A stretch of DNA of 64,000 nucleotides from Fictibacillus norfolkensis (GTDB lineage Bacteria; Bacillota; Bacilli; Bacillales; Fictibacillaceae), in the NCBI RefSeq assembly GCF_014836645.1, contig NZ_JACSQM010000006.1:124001-188000 (forward strand), given 5' to 3'. The notes below the pieces were generated by a model. The model was given only the letters and a program-made list of their open reading frames with translations. It was not told where the DNA came from and did no database searches. A program made the position numbers and the translations under genes. Positions 8,282-17,113 of the stretch are shown here, in pieces; the first letter of the stretch is position 1, and each line of letters starts with the position of its first letter.

Positions 8282-8710
8282 GTGGGATTTTCAGATGATT
8301 TAAGTGCTATCTATAGTAGCTTATCAAGTCGCACTGCGGCCATTGATGAAAAAATTTCGAGGCTGCAGCGAGCTAAAGGTGAGATTAATCAAGAACAGAA
8401 CACGAGTATGCAAGAAATTCGTAAGATACTAGAACCAGAGCTTGGTAGTTTGTGGATGGGAAATCGAGCGAACGCCTTTGACCAATCGAGAGAAGAAGCA
8501 TATAAGATTATGCAAGATATTGTAAACGATGACTATGAGGATTATCAACAAAAGATTGGTGTCGTAATCGGTTTATTAAAAATTGAAAGAGAATCTTTAA
8601 GTGTTATTGGAGGTTTAGCGAATGAGGCTAGTCAATTGCTAGACAAGGGAGAAGATGCTCTTGAGGAACTAGGAAGCCGAATTGATGATCTGAAAAGGAG
8701 GATCTTTTAA
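8282..8710 (+). CDS. YwqH-like DUF5082 protein, LXG-associated helical partner
   Basis: 142 residues, almost all helical, with a W-x-G turn (SLWMGNRANAF) near residue 60 as in WXG100-type hairpins. Length, order and motif match YwqH, first gene of the B. subtilis ywqHIJKL LXG locus. Such small partners bind the LXG domain and guide the toxin to the type VII secretion machine. The start is GTG (8282, or 8280 in another frame not open) after GGAGGT. Its stop overlaps the next ATG (TAATG), so the two are translationally coupled. Confidence 0.82.
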   Translation: MGFSDDLSAIYSSLSSRTAAIDEKISRLQRAKGEINQEQNTSMQEIRKILEPELGSLWMGNRANAFDQSREEAYKIMQDIVNDDYEDYQQKIGVVIGLLKIERESLSVIGGLANEASQLLDKGEDALEELGSRIDDLKRRIF

Positions 8711-8979
8711 TGCAAACCATAAAGCTACAATTTCATGATGTTACTCAACAACTGGGTGAAACACAGAAAGCGCTTGATGCTCTTACTCTTCCGAGTCCTT
8801 CAGCTGAAGCACTTGGAAAGAATGAACTTCAGTTTACGAAAGAATTTCTGGAGCGTGAAGAAAATCTTCATAAGATGATCCTTGAGTACATGAATGTGGT
8901 AACAAAAAATATTGAGGATACAAAAGCAAATATTGAGATTCTAAAGAATCAGGATGAAGCGATCTTTAGAAATAAATAG
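8710..8979 (+). CDS. YwqI-like DUF5344 protein, second LXG partner
   Basis: 89 residues, helical, with a loop PSPSAEALGKNELQ splitting two amphipathic helices. Size and place match YwqI (DUF5344), the second gene of LXG operons. It is predicted to pack on the toxin LXG stalk together with the YwqH-like protein. It overlaps the gene before by one base and lies 18 bases ahead of the toxin gene. Confidence 0.8.
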   Translation: MQTIKLQFHDVTQQLGETQKALDALTLPSPSAEALGKNELQFTKEFLEREENLHKMILEYMNVVTKNIEDTKANIEILKNQDEAIFRNK

Positions 8980-8997
8980 AAAGAGGGCATCTGGAAA

Positions 8998-10890
8998 ATG
9001 AGAAGTCATGTACTTGAAGCTTCAACTTTAAATGCTGCAACTGGAGAAAGAGCCCATCAATATGAAAGATTAAGAGAGCAGTTTCAATCCTTAAAAACAG
9101 AGCTTGCTAAGATTGCAGACGACAGTGACTTTCAAGGTAAGGGAGCTGAAGCCATTAAGGGCTTTTATCAGGGGCAAATTGATGTAGTAGATGCATGGAT
9201 ACAATTGATTGATATAAATGTGTTATTCTTCAAAGGAATTCCAGGTGATACAGAGGAAGTCGATCTTTCGGGGGATACGGTTGTTCAGGTTCCATTTTTA
9301 GAGGAGAACGTAGAACGAGCGGGGAGAATGGCAAAAGATATAGTTGCAGATCAACAGGATGCGCTACAAAGCATTTTTAGCGACATCAGTGATCTGGTCT
9401 CTCTTTCTGTGTTCTCAAAGGATGCTTTTGAAGACGAAATGCATAAAGCTGAAAAGCGTCGATCAGAAACGGTTGAAAAGGTTAATGAGTTAGATCAAAG
9501 ATTAACCGATGAATATGCTGTGTCTCAAGGACAAGAACAATATATTTATGCACTATTTGCTCAATTAATGGAGGCGACACGTCAAGGTGAAACCATATCA
9601 CCGTTATACTTTAATGCGGAAGCTTACCATAACAGCGAAGTCTACAAAGCAATCACCAAAGTAAATGAAGAGAATGACAAGTACATAAACTTTAAGAAGG
9701 AACAAAAAGAAGCAAGAGAGATACAAAAAGAAATGGAAGAGATGGAGAACCGTCCATGGTATGAAAAAGCATGGGATACGGTCTCTACCTTTACTGGGGA
9801 AGTCACAGGGTATTATGATTCCATCCGTGCATCAACAGGTGTTGACCCAGTTACAGGAAGAAAGCTTTCGGAAGCCGAACGCATTACAGCAGGTGCAATG
9901 GCAGCAGCTGGATTTATACCGGTCATCGGCTGGGCTGGAAGAGCGGTTAAGGGTGGATCCGCTATTTATAAAACAGTAAAAGCCGCAAATACTGCCGATC
10001 ACATGCTCGATTCATATAAAACAGCTCAAGGTCTTACGAGACTTCAAAAAGCAGAATACGGTATTTATGGCCTTGTATCTGCAAATGGATTCGGCGAGTA
10101 TTTTACAGGTAAAGATATGTTCGGAAATGAGTTGTCAGAAGAGCAAAGAAATCAAAGTCTATTTAATGCGTTTGCAATTGCAGGTGTGGGTAGTGCGGGG
10201 TATGCGTTGGATCGTATGGATATTGGTAAGGTGCTGCAAAATAGGATTCCGTATAGTACTCAATATGCTAAGCAGCAAGTAGGCAAAGCGCAGGAGCTGA
10301 AAAGTGTTAAAAAGAATATAGTCAATCAAAACATCCCTGTAATATCTGGGCCAGAAGAGCTAGCAACTAGTATGGGGTCTAAAACTGTTGCTTCAGATAC
10401 AAAGAATATTAAAAAAATAATTCAACATGCTTCTAAGACTAAAACAAGTGCTAGTAAAAGAACTAATGATAGCTATTCAACACGAATTGATAGTATGGTA
10501 AAAGTAGTTGATAAAGCACCTTTACCCTCAAGCATTGGAAGTACTTTTAAAAGTGCAAATTATAGAACAGTTATTACAAAAGAAAAGATTACGGTTTATA
10601 GAGCATTTGGAGGAAATGCAGACGCTGGAGGATCATTTGTAACAACTGCACCTGCATCCAATAAAATTCAAACTAAAATTGATTTAGCGTTGCTTCCTGA
10701 ATGGAAGAACACACGAAGCTATGAAGCGATAATTGAAATACCAGAGGGGATAATTCTAAATATTGGGAGAGCAGAAAAACAATATACTAAATCAGGTGCA
10801 ATGCTTAAAGGAGATGAAGATCAAGTTTTGTTACCTTTAAATTACCCTCTAGATTGGATCAAGGAAATTAGACATATACCTTCAAGATAG
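8998..10890 (+). CDS. LXG-domain polymorphic toxin, type VII secretion substrate
   Basis: 630 residues. Residues 1-210 are a helical LXG domain (early LREQFQSLK and a LxG-like region FQGKGAEAIKGF). Residues 210-260 are charged coiled coil. A pre-toxin segment follows, with DPVTGRKLSEAERI and a glycine/alanine-rich stretch (GAMAAAGFIPVIGWAG) that may insert in membranes. The C-terminal toxin covers about 515-630: VYRAFGG near R535, GGSFVTT with S546, LPEWKNTR, and EDQVLLP at 607-613. This order recalls R-S-E-type ADP-ribosyltransferases, but the usual last Glu is Gln609 here, so that call is weak. It should be exported by the EsxA/EssC system encoded 12 kb downstream. B. subtilis YwqJ has the same N-terminus but another toxin tip. 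Confidence 0.85.
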   Translation: MRSHVLEASTLNAATGERAHQYERLREQFQSLKTELAKIADDSDFQGKGAEAIKGFYQGQIDVVDAWIQLIDINVLFFKGIPGDTEEVDLSGDTVVQVPFLEENVERAGRMAKDIVADQQDALQSIFSDISDLVSLSVFSKDAFEDEMHKAEKRRSETVEKVNELDQRLTDEYAVSQGQEQYIYALFAQLMEATRQGETISPLYFNAEAYHNSEVYKAITKVNEENDKYINFKKEQKEAREIQKEMEEMENRPWYEKAWDTVSTFTGEVTGYYDSIRASTGVDPVTGRKLSEAERITAGAMAAAGFIPVIGWAGRAVKGGSAIYKTVKAANTADHMLDSYKTAQGLTRLQKAEYGIYGLVSANGFGEYFTGKDMFGNELSEEQRNQSLFNAFAIAGVGSAGYALDRMDIGKVLQNRIPYSTQYAKQQVGKAQELKSVKKNIVNQNIPVISGPEELATSMGSKTVASDTKNIKKIIQHASKTKTSASKRTNDSYSTRIDSMVKVVDKAPLPSSIGSTFKSANYRTVITKEKITVYRAFGGNADAGGSFVTTAPASNKIQTKIDLALLPEWKNTRSYEAIIEIPEGIILNIGRAEKQYTKSGAMLKGDEDQVLLPLNYPLDWIKEIRHIPSR

Positions 10891-10900
10891 GAGATTTATT

Positions 10901-11173
10901 ATGCAAAATCAGATATTGATTAAAGAACAAATTAAAAAAGTAATTGACATAGTAATTGAAAAAAAGACAATAAGAGAGCATGAATTTCTTGATACATTAT
11001 TGGAGAAATTAGAAAAGTTATTAGGTTTAATTGGTAAAGAAAGCATTGAAGATACAAGTGTGAATTCGGGGATAAATGGAGCGTTGCGTGCTTATTTTGA
11101 TACTGACCTCGTTGAAAGTTACGATGAGCCACTTGTTATTGAGCTTGATAAATTAGAATTGATGTTACGATAG
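10901..11173 (+). CDS. Candidate cognate immunity protein of the LXG toxin
   Basis: 90 residues, acidic and mostly helical, starting 10 bases after the toxin stop with its own TAGGAG site. Position directly behind the toxin is the normal place of the immunity gene in LXG operons. I do not recognise the family. The role is inferred from position only. Confidence 0.6.
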   Translation: MQNQILIKEQIKKVIDIVIEKKTIREHEFLDTLLEKLEKLLGLIGKESIEDTSVNSGINGALRAYFDTDLVESYDEPLVIELDKLELMLR

Positions 11174-11202
11174 AAAAAATAGCAAGGGCATCATGTCGAT
11201 AT

Positions 11203-11409
11203 ATTTCTGTTAACCTTGTTGTTTCAGATTCTGCTTTAAACGATTGGAATTACATGGCTAAAGCAGATCAACATGGTGAGTGGTTATGTAAACAAATTGG
11301 ATATACTCAAGGACTGTTAGATGAAAACTATTTTAGTTGGGGAAAGGTCATTCAATGGGAAGATTTCAGGTCTCACCAGACACAAATTAATATACTCTAT
11401 AACAATTAG
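11203..11409 (+). pseudogene. Truncated second copy of the immunity-type gene at 14204-14605
   Basis: The frame reads ISVNLVVSDSALNDWNYM.. to ..INILYNN and stops at 11407-11409. It matches the last 65-70 residues of the broken gene ending at 14605; 177 of 195 aligned bases agree by hand count. No start codon or ribosome site suits it, so the 5' half is missing. It looks like a leftover of duplication or recombination among immunity genes. Confidence 0.75.
11206..11400 (+). repeat. Direct repeat, copy 1 (partner 14396-14590)
   Basis: 195 bases aligned without gaps to 14396-14590, about 91 percent identical by hand count, both on the plus strand and 3190 bases apart. Recombination between the copies would delete the genes between them. 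Confidence 0.85.
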
Positions 11410-11428
11410 GTTTAAAGACTTTTTTGTT

Positions 11429-11568
11429 AGAGTTGCTTAGATAATTATAGTAAGTTTAAACGCACAAATGAAAATTGGTCAGCATTGCTATTAAAAGAAG
11501 AGTTTTACATGGATGCTAAATCATATGGATATCATATGGATATCATATTGGAAGATGGTAAGGTATGA
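11429..11568 (+). pseudogene. Orphan C-terminal tail of a lost toxin
   Basis: An open stretch with no start codon of its own reads LDNYSKFKRTNENWSALLLK.. and ends MDIILEDGKV with TGA at 11566-11568. The TGA overlaps the ATG of the next small gene (ATGA). That tight coupling is the normal toxin-immunity junction, so this is best read as the surviving tail of a displaced toxin C-terminus. The toxin family is not recognised. Confidence 0.5.
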
Positions 11569-11816
11569 ATAAAAATGATCTAAAAGATAAACTTGAAAGT
11601 TTGGGAATTGAGAAAAATGATTATAATCTAGCAGAAAAACCGATTCGTGAATTAGAAATGGGTTTAATAAAAGATACTAACCAATGGAAGGTATATCAAT
11701 CCTTGGAAAAAGGGGGAAATAATATTATAGAAACTTTTGAAAATGAAAGTGATGCATATGAATTGTTACTAAAATACTTAGTGATGAGAAAAAACAGAAA
11801 AGAAAGAAATAGGTAA
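11565..11816 (+). CDS. Putative orphan immunity protein, 83 aa
   Basis: 83 residues; the core reads WKVYQSLEKGGNNIIETFENESDAYELLLKYL in two pieces, the layout (short sheet, W/Y-rich strand, D/E loop, helix with LLLKYL) of several small immunity families. The ATG overlaps the stop of the toxin-tail remnant. It has the low GC content of the whole 10.9-15.3 kb region. A role in protection against a rival's toxin is inferred from location. Confidence 0.55.
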   Translation: MNKNDLKDKLESLGIEKNDYNLAEKPIRELEMGLIKDTNQWKVYQSLEKGGNNIIETFENESDAYELLLKYLVMRKNRKERNR

Positions 11817-11874
11817 TATTTTCTTTTGAAAAGTTACGAATATAGAAGATGTTAAATAGAACACGGGAGCATCG

Positions 11875-12531
11875 ATGAGAAAAGTGGAAGAAAACGATGT
11901 CAAAAAAATGATTAATATTTTACAGTGTAATCTTGGACAAGAGTATGCAGTTCTAAAAAAACAAGATGAGGATAGTATTCATGTTTATAAAAAAATAAAA
12001 GATGAACTTTCACAAGAAGTGTATCTAGAGCTTGAAATGGACGATGTAAAAAATGAATATAGACTATTTCTTGTACAAAAAGGAAAAAAATTCGAAAAGG
12101 GTACATTTGAAAATAAACCTGATAGTATATGCGGTTTAGGTATATATGCTGAATCTGTATTAGGTGTTTATACACGAGATCAAACAACACAGAATGAAAT
12201 ATTAAATTTGGAAAAAAATCAATTAGATTTGTTAAATCAGATATTGAAGTTAAACGTTGGTGAAAAGTATTACTCCATTTCTATAGAAAAAAAAGGACTA
12301 ATTAATTTAGAAAAGTTAAACAACGGAAGCTTTAACATATACTATTTGTCAATTGATGAAAATAAGATCATTTTAGTTGAGAACAGAGAAGCACCAAGTG
12401 CTTTCTTAGTTTTGTATAATTTTTCATCAAGGTTAAAACACTTTAATGACTTGTGTATAAAGTGGGAAAATGATGTTAACTTAAAATTATTAACAAAAGA
12501 AAAAATTAAAATATTATATCTAGGTAAGTAA
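11875..12531 (+). CDS. Putative immunity protein, 218 aa, possibly two repeated domains
   Basis: 218 residues without signal or membrane segments. Two halves look related: ILQCNLGQEYAVL near residue 15 and ILKLNVGEKYYSI near residue 122 open similar stretches with alternating strands followed by a helix. The start could be ATG 11875 (weak GGGAG upstream). I do not recognise a named family. Neighbours on both sides are small immunity-like genes, which is the only basis for the call. Confidence 0.5.
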   Translation: MRKVEENDVKKMINILQCNLGQEYAVLKKQDEDSIHVYKKIKDELSQEVYLELEMDDVKNEYRLFLVQKGKKFEKGTFENKPDSICGLGIYAESVLGVYTRDQTTQNEILNLEKNQLDLLNQILKLNVGEKYYSISIEKKGLINLEKLNNGSFNIYYLSIDENKIILVENREAPSAFLVLYNFSSRLKHFNDLCIKWENDVNLKLLTKEKIKILYLGK

Positions 12532-12622
12532 TAGAAATGGTATTGAAAAGTAAGGGCATCACTCGATATATTGAAACAAAAGTTTCTATGAAAAAATTTG
12601 CAATTTGAAAGAATGATTAGAT

Positions 12623-13231
12623 ATGAATCAATATCAGCTTATTACTGCTACCAATCTATTAGGTTTAAAGATTAAAATTATAAATGAAAGTATAGAAGAG
12701 GTTGAACAGCCTTATGAAAACTATCTTCAGGTATTGAAGGATGGTCTTTCTTGGGAGTATTCTGAAGTTAATTTTGAAAGAAAACCAGGTCCTCAAAAAG
12801 AAAATATCGCTAATTTCAATGATGAAGAGCAGGCTTTACAATATTTCTTTATACACTTATTAAAGAAATCCTATTTCAAAGAGATATTTCCTCCTAATAA
12901 TCCAGCACATCAAATTAATGATTTAAATGAACTAACACAATACTTATATGCTTTAGGCGTTACAGATGAATATTTTAGTTTTGACCATGTTAAACCAATT
13001 GAAATTTATGGTGATTTGGATAGCAATCATCACATAGAGATAAGTTTTATTAACAGTTTGAACCAAAAGAGTTTTACTACAATGCCATTACCTACAAAAA
13101 GGGAAATATTTGCAATGTATAGATTTACATATTCTCTATTTTTGCTTAAGCAAGTAGAGAAGAGGTTACTAGAGGAAAACATTATAAATAAGGCATTTAG
13201 TGATAAGGATATTGAATTATTTATTAAATAA
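12623..13231 (+). CDS. Putative immunity protein, 202 aa
   Basis: 202 residues, soluble. The first 90 residues have a strand with YENYLQVLKDGLSWEY and a loop NFNDEEQALQYFF, similar in style to the 83-aa gene at 11565; the rest is alpha/beta with many aromatic residues. The ATG has a poor ribosome site (GAAAGAATGA). No named family recognised; the role is inferred from the cluster. Confidence 0.5.
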   Translation: MNQYQLITATNLLGLKIKIINESIEEVEQPYENYLQVLKDGLSWEYSEVNFERKPGPQKENIANFNDEEQALQYFFIHLLKKSYFKEIFPPNNPAHQINDLNELTQYLYALGVTDEYFSFDHVKPIEIYGDLDSNHHIEISFINSLNQKSFTTMPLPTKREIFAMYRFTYSLFLLKQVEKRLLEENIINKAFSDKDIELFIK

Positions 13232-13275
13232 TTCTTTCAGAGAAGAATTCTAGGTATTTTTAAAGGTTGAGATTT

Positions 13276-13651
13276 ATGTTTCGTAAAGGAACCTACGTAA
13301 GATATAAAGGGAAAGAATATAAGTTTACTGAAGCAGAAGAACAAGAGAAAATTAATTAGTTATCATCCTAATGAAAAGGGCTTTGTGTTATATTCTCCGG
13401 GAGTATTTACTAAAGAAGTAAAAGTAAGCGATGTAGATGAAATGTATTATATTGATCCACTCTTTAATTATGAAGGTGAGTGGTTTAAAGGATCGAAATT
13501 AGGTAATGAACAGTTAATAATATCTACACCAGATGCAAAGATAGCAGAAAAGCTAGGCTTTGAGAGAACAGATAAATATTTATATACAAAGAATGTAGAG
13601 TGGGAAGAAGTAGATATTATTGAGAGTAAGATATCCTTTGAATTGAGCTGA
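13276..13651 (+). pseudogene. Frameshifted immunity-type gene
   Basis: ATG 13276 opens MFRKGTYVRYKGKEYKFTEA.. and stops at 13359 after 27 residues. One frame over, the sequence continues KLISYHPNEKGFVLYSPGVF.. to TGA at 13649-13651. One surplus base in the A run at 13348-13351 explains the break. Joined, the product would be about 125 residues with a beta-rich start, like known small immunity families. A read or assembly error cannot be excluded. Confidence 0.65.
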
Positions 13652-13683
13652 ATAACCCAGAACGCTTTATAAAGGTGAATAAC

Positions 13684-14116
13684 TTGGCTGATAATAATTT
13701 TAATATTAATGTTCATGGAGAATTTCTTGATAACAAGATTCTGAAAGAGAAATTTATTAATTTATTTTCGAGGTATTTATTAATTACAAATGTTGAATCA
13801 AGCACATTCATGTTTAAAAAACCGATTCTATTGAATGAGATGAACTTTTGGATAATTGTACATTTTAAAAATGACTTTGTTTTAAAGGATTGTATTGGAA
13901 AATGCTGAAGAATCGTTAATAAATAATTACAACGACTGGTCTAATTCTAAAATAAAAAAAAAGAAAGACATTCATGATCATTGGTTGAAAAGGAATGTTG
14001 GAGAACCTTCATATATAAAAGAAATGTCTACAATTTATTCGTTTCCTTTTGGTCAAATTACCTCATACATCGATCAGAAGAGTGGAGAAGTGGGAATTGC
14101 AATTGAGTACATATAA
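13684..14116 (+). pseudogene. Frameshifted immunity-type gene
   Basis: A TTG at 13684 behind AAAGGTG starts MADNNFNINVHGEFLDNK.., which ends at TGA 13906-13908. The next frame continues ENAEESLINNYNDWSN.. to ..SGEVGIAIEYI with TAA at 14114-14116. The two parts meet at about 13893-13897. Joined, the protein is about 140 residues and ends with an FGQITSYIDQKSGEVGIAIEY strand pair, a common ending of immunity proteins. GTG 13675 is an alternative start. Confidence 0.6.
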
Positions 14117-14203
14117 TGTGTACTAAATAGTAAGATAATCGGTTGAGAATGACTAGGTCCTGTATACATGAATAATAATGATATAAAAATAGAGGAGTGT
14201 CTC

Positions 14204-14605
14204 ATGAAGGGAAGTTTGAAAGAGGGAAATATTATTATCGAAGGATTAATGGTAACTCCTAAAACAAAGATGATTGATTTTTATTACATATTTTCCTAGT
14301 GAAAAAATTAAAGTTATAAATGAAGCAGTTAGGTTCAAACAAGCTGTTTTACTGGACAGTAAATAGTTAAGTTGAGATTTAAAGAAGAAATATCGTCTGT
14401 TAACCTTGTTGTTTCAGATTTTACTTTAGACGATTGGGATTACGTGGCTAAAGCAAATCAACATGGTGAGTGGTTATGTAAACAAATTGGATATCCTCAA
14501 GGATTGTTAGACGAAAACTCTTTTAGTTGGGGAAAAATCATTCAATGGGAAGATTTCAGATCCCATCAATCACAAATTAATATACTATATAATAATCGAG
14601 TCTAA
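14204..14605 (+). pseudogene. Immunity-type gene broken by two frameshifts
   Basis: ATG 14204 has a good AGAGGAG site. The frame reads MKGSLKEGNIIIEGLMVTP.. and stops at 14299. A second frame carries YFPSEKIKVINEAVRFKQ.. and stops at 14366; a third starts around TTG 14372 with LRFKEEISSVNLVVSDFT.. and stops at 14605. Put together they give one protein of about 130 residues. A truncated relative of its last part lies at 11203-11409. Confidence 0.65.
14396..14590 (+). repeat. Direct repeat, copy 2 (partner 11206-11400)
   Basis: See copy 1. This copy has the upstream part of the gene, so it is probably the parent form. Confidence 0.85.
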
Positions 14606-14721
14606 ATATTTTTTGTACTTCTAAACCAATTACAACAGACTAGATTGATTCTTTTTTTCGATATGCAATTATCTATATCCTAGGTCTTAATAAAGTGTAT
14701 TTACTAACAGGGAGCTTATTA

Positions 14722-15267
14722 ATGATTATTGATGATTTGAATTGGAATTCTTCATTAGTCGGATGGACTTTCAAAGGTGAAAGTAAAACTTTTTGCATCT
14801 CCAATATTATGCATGCAAATGTAGAGGAAAACTATATTTATGTGGTATGTGGAGAGAAAAACTCAGAGGATGAAGTGTTCAATATATCATTTGAAGGAAT
14901 TGTTCAATTTTATTATAACAAAAACACTGGTAAAACATTTTGGTTACATAATGGTTTGAAAGTAGATCTTGTCCTTAATTCTATAAACAATGCGAAAATT
15001 TATAAAGATGAAATCCTTGTTCTGTTTATTACAAGTAATACTATTGGTGTAACAAGGTTATTAGGGTATTCAACAGATGGAAAGCTAATTTTTGAAAAGG
15101 ATGAACCGGTAGATCTGAAGTTTTTATATTTATCAGTAGCAAATAATCATCCGTCTATAGTATGTGAAGGTGATGCGAAACACACTGATAAATTTGGGAG
15201 AAGTACCCATCATTTTTTAGTAAATAAAAATAATGGATATTTAACCTGGGCTAATTTAGCATACTAG
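14722..15267 (+). CDS. Putative immunity-cluster protein, 181 aa, beta-rich
   Basis: From ATG 14722, preceded at seven bases by AGGGAG; GTG 14695 is an upstream alternative. The protein is soluble and strand-rich, with repeated aromatic/Gly turns (FYYNKNTGKTFWLHNG, NKNNGYLTWANLAY), which recalls a small beta-propeller or sandwich. No family recognised. It is the last gene of the AT-rich toxin-immunity region. Confidence 0.5.
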   Translation: MIIDDLNWNSSLVGWTFKGESKTFCISNIMHANVEENYIYVVCGEKNSEDEVFNISFEGIVQFYYNKNTGKTFWLHNGLKVDLVLNSINNAKIYKDEILVLFITSNTIGVTRLLGYSTDGKLIFEKDEPVDLKFLYLSVANNHPSIVCEGDAKHTDKFGRSTHHFLVNKNNGYLTWANLAY

Positions 15268-15415
15268 TAAAATCACGTTAAAAACCCTTATAAAATGAAC
15301 ACAAGAATACAAAACTTTTGTTTCGTCTTTAATAGTAATTGCGCTTGTTTCTATCTAAGTGATTCTTTTTAGCTCGAAAAAGAGATAAAGTTAAAAAGAA
15401 CTAATATACATATAC

Positions 15416-15446
15416 AAAAAGAAGGATCCAGCCGGATCCTTCTTTT
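15416..15446 (-). terminator. Terminator of glnS, active in both directions
   Basis: Perfect stem AAGAAGGATCC / GGATCCTTCTT with a four-base loop; A run on one side, T run on the other. It serves glnS on the minus strand and may stop read-through from the immunity genes. Confidence 0.9.
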
Positions 15447-15451
15447 ATTGT

Positions 15452-17113
15452 CTATAATTTAAACGAACTCTTCAGAGAAACGATTTCATTAAATACAATT
15501 TTATCTTTTGTTGTATGTTTCGGATCAACATTGAAGTAGCCGTGACGGAAGAACTGGAACTTATCTTGAGGTTTCGCGTCCTTCATGTTTGCTTCAATAT
15601 ATCCTTGTTTTACGATAAGAGAATCTTTGTTCACGTAATCCAAGAATGTCTTGCCTTCGCTATCTTCTTCCTTTTCCATATCTGCATCTGAGATAAGTGG
15701 CTCATAAATACGGAACTCTGCAGGTACAGCTTGTGTCGCTTCTACCCAGTGAAGTGTTCCTTTTACTTTACGGCCTGTAAAACCTGAGCCGGATTTCGTC
15801 TCCACATCATACGTACAATGTAGTTCAACGACATTACCGTTTTCATCTTTTATGAAATCTTCGCATTTAATGAAGTAAGCGTGCTTTAAGCGAACTTCGT
15901 TTCCAGGGAAGAGACGGAAGTACTTTTTCGGAGGATCTTCCATAAAATCCTCACGCTCGATATAAATTTCACGCGAGAACGGAATCTGACGTGATCCCAT
16001 TTCAGGGTTTTCTGGATTGATCTCAGCATCTAACATTTCAACCTGTCCTTCAGGATAGTTTGTGATTACCACTTTTAATGGATCAACAATACCCATCGTA
16101 CGAGGTGCTTTTACTTTAAGATCTTCACGGATAAAGTGCTCAAGCATCGCTGTGTCGGTCACACCAGACCCTTTAGAAACACCAGCTGCTTTTACAAACT
16201 CAACGATTGACTCTGGTGTGTACCCTTTACGGCGTAGTCCGGAGATTGTAGGCATGCGTGGATCATCCCATCCATCCACATAGCCTTCGTCTACAAGCTG
16301 CTTAAGCTTACGTTTACTCATTACCGTATTCGTCAATCCTAGGCGGCCGAATTCGATCTGCTGTGGCTGGCTCTCCATCTCACATTCTTCTACAACCCAG
16401 TTGTAAAGAGGTCGTTGGTCTTCAAATTCTGTTGTACAAAGAGAATGTGTAACGCCTTCGATCGCATCCTCGATCGGATGAGCAAATGCATACATCGGAT
16501 AGATGCACCACGTATCACCGGTATTGTGATGAGTAGCGTGAGAGACACGATAGATGACAGGGTCACGTAAGTTAATATTAGGTGAACTCATGTCGATCTT
16601 CGCACGAAGTACTTTTTGACCGTTCTCGAACTCGCCTTTACGCATGCGATCGAATAGATCTAAGTTCTCTTTTACAGAACGGTTGCGATAAGGACTTTCT
16701 TTACCTGGCTCTGTCAACGTTCCGCGATATTCACGAATCTCATCAGCAGTCAGGTCATCCACATACGCTTTTCCTTTTTTAATTAAAAGCACAGCGCGCG
16801 CATACATTTCTTCAAAGTAATCGGAAGCAAAGCGAAGGTTCTCCCATTCAAACCCAAGCCACTCAACGTCTTTCTTAATTGCATCAACGTATTCTTGGTC
16901 CTCTTTTAATGGGTTCGTATCATCAAAGCGCAGATTTGTTTCTCCGCCAAACTCGTCCGCAAGTCCAAAGTTGATTACGATTGATTTTGCATGTCCAATA
17001 TGAAGATATCCATTTGGTTCTGGAGGAAAACGAGTAACGATTTTCTTATGATTTCCGGATTCCAGATCGTTTTGGATGATTGTTTTAATAAAATTAGAAG
17101 AACTATTCTCCAT
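15452..17113 (-). CDS. glnS: Glutaminyl-tRNA synthetase
   Basis: 553 residues, the usual GlnRS length. It has the class I signatures [14 protein letters not shown] at about 31-44 and VMSKRKL at about 263-269, plus the C-terminal anticodon-binding beta-barrels. It charges tRNA-Gln with glutamine. Many Bacillaceae lack GlnRS and rely on GatCAB; a minority, including some Bacillus-related genera, carry glnS, so its presence is a taxonomic hint. No T-box leader is visible in the roughly 125 bases before it. Confidence 0.96.
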   Translation of the reverse strand: MENSSSNFIKTIIQNDLESGNHKKIVTRFPPEPNGYLHIGHAKSIVINFGLADEFGGETNLRFDDTNPLKEDQEYVDAIKKDVEWLGFEWENLRFASDYFEEMYARAVLLIKKGKAYVDDLTADEIREYRGTLTEPGKESPYRNRSVKENLDLFDRMRKGEFENGQKVLRAKIDMSSPNINLRDPVIYRVSHATHHNTGDTWCIYPMYAFAHPIEDAIEGVTHSLCTTEFEDQRPLYNWVVEECEMESQPQQIEFGRLGLTNTVMSKRKLKQLVDEGYVDGWDDPRMPTISGLRRKGYTPESIVEFVKAAGVSKGSGVTDTAMLEHFIREDLKVKAPRTMGIVDPLKVVITNYPEGQVEMLDAEINPENPEMGSRQIPFSREIYIEREDFMEDPPKKYFRLFPGNEVRLKHAYFIKCEDFIKDENGNVVELHCTYDVETKSGSGFTGRKVKGTLHWVEATQAVPAEFRIYEPLISDADMEKEEDSEGKTFLDYVNKDSLIVKQGYIEANMKDAKPQDKFQFFRHGYFNVDPKHTTKDKIVFNEIVSLKSSFKL

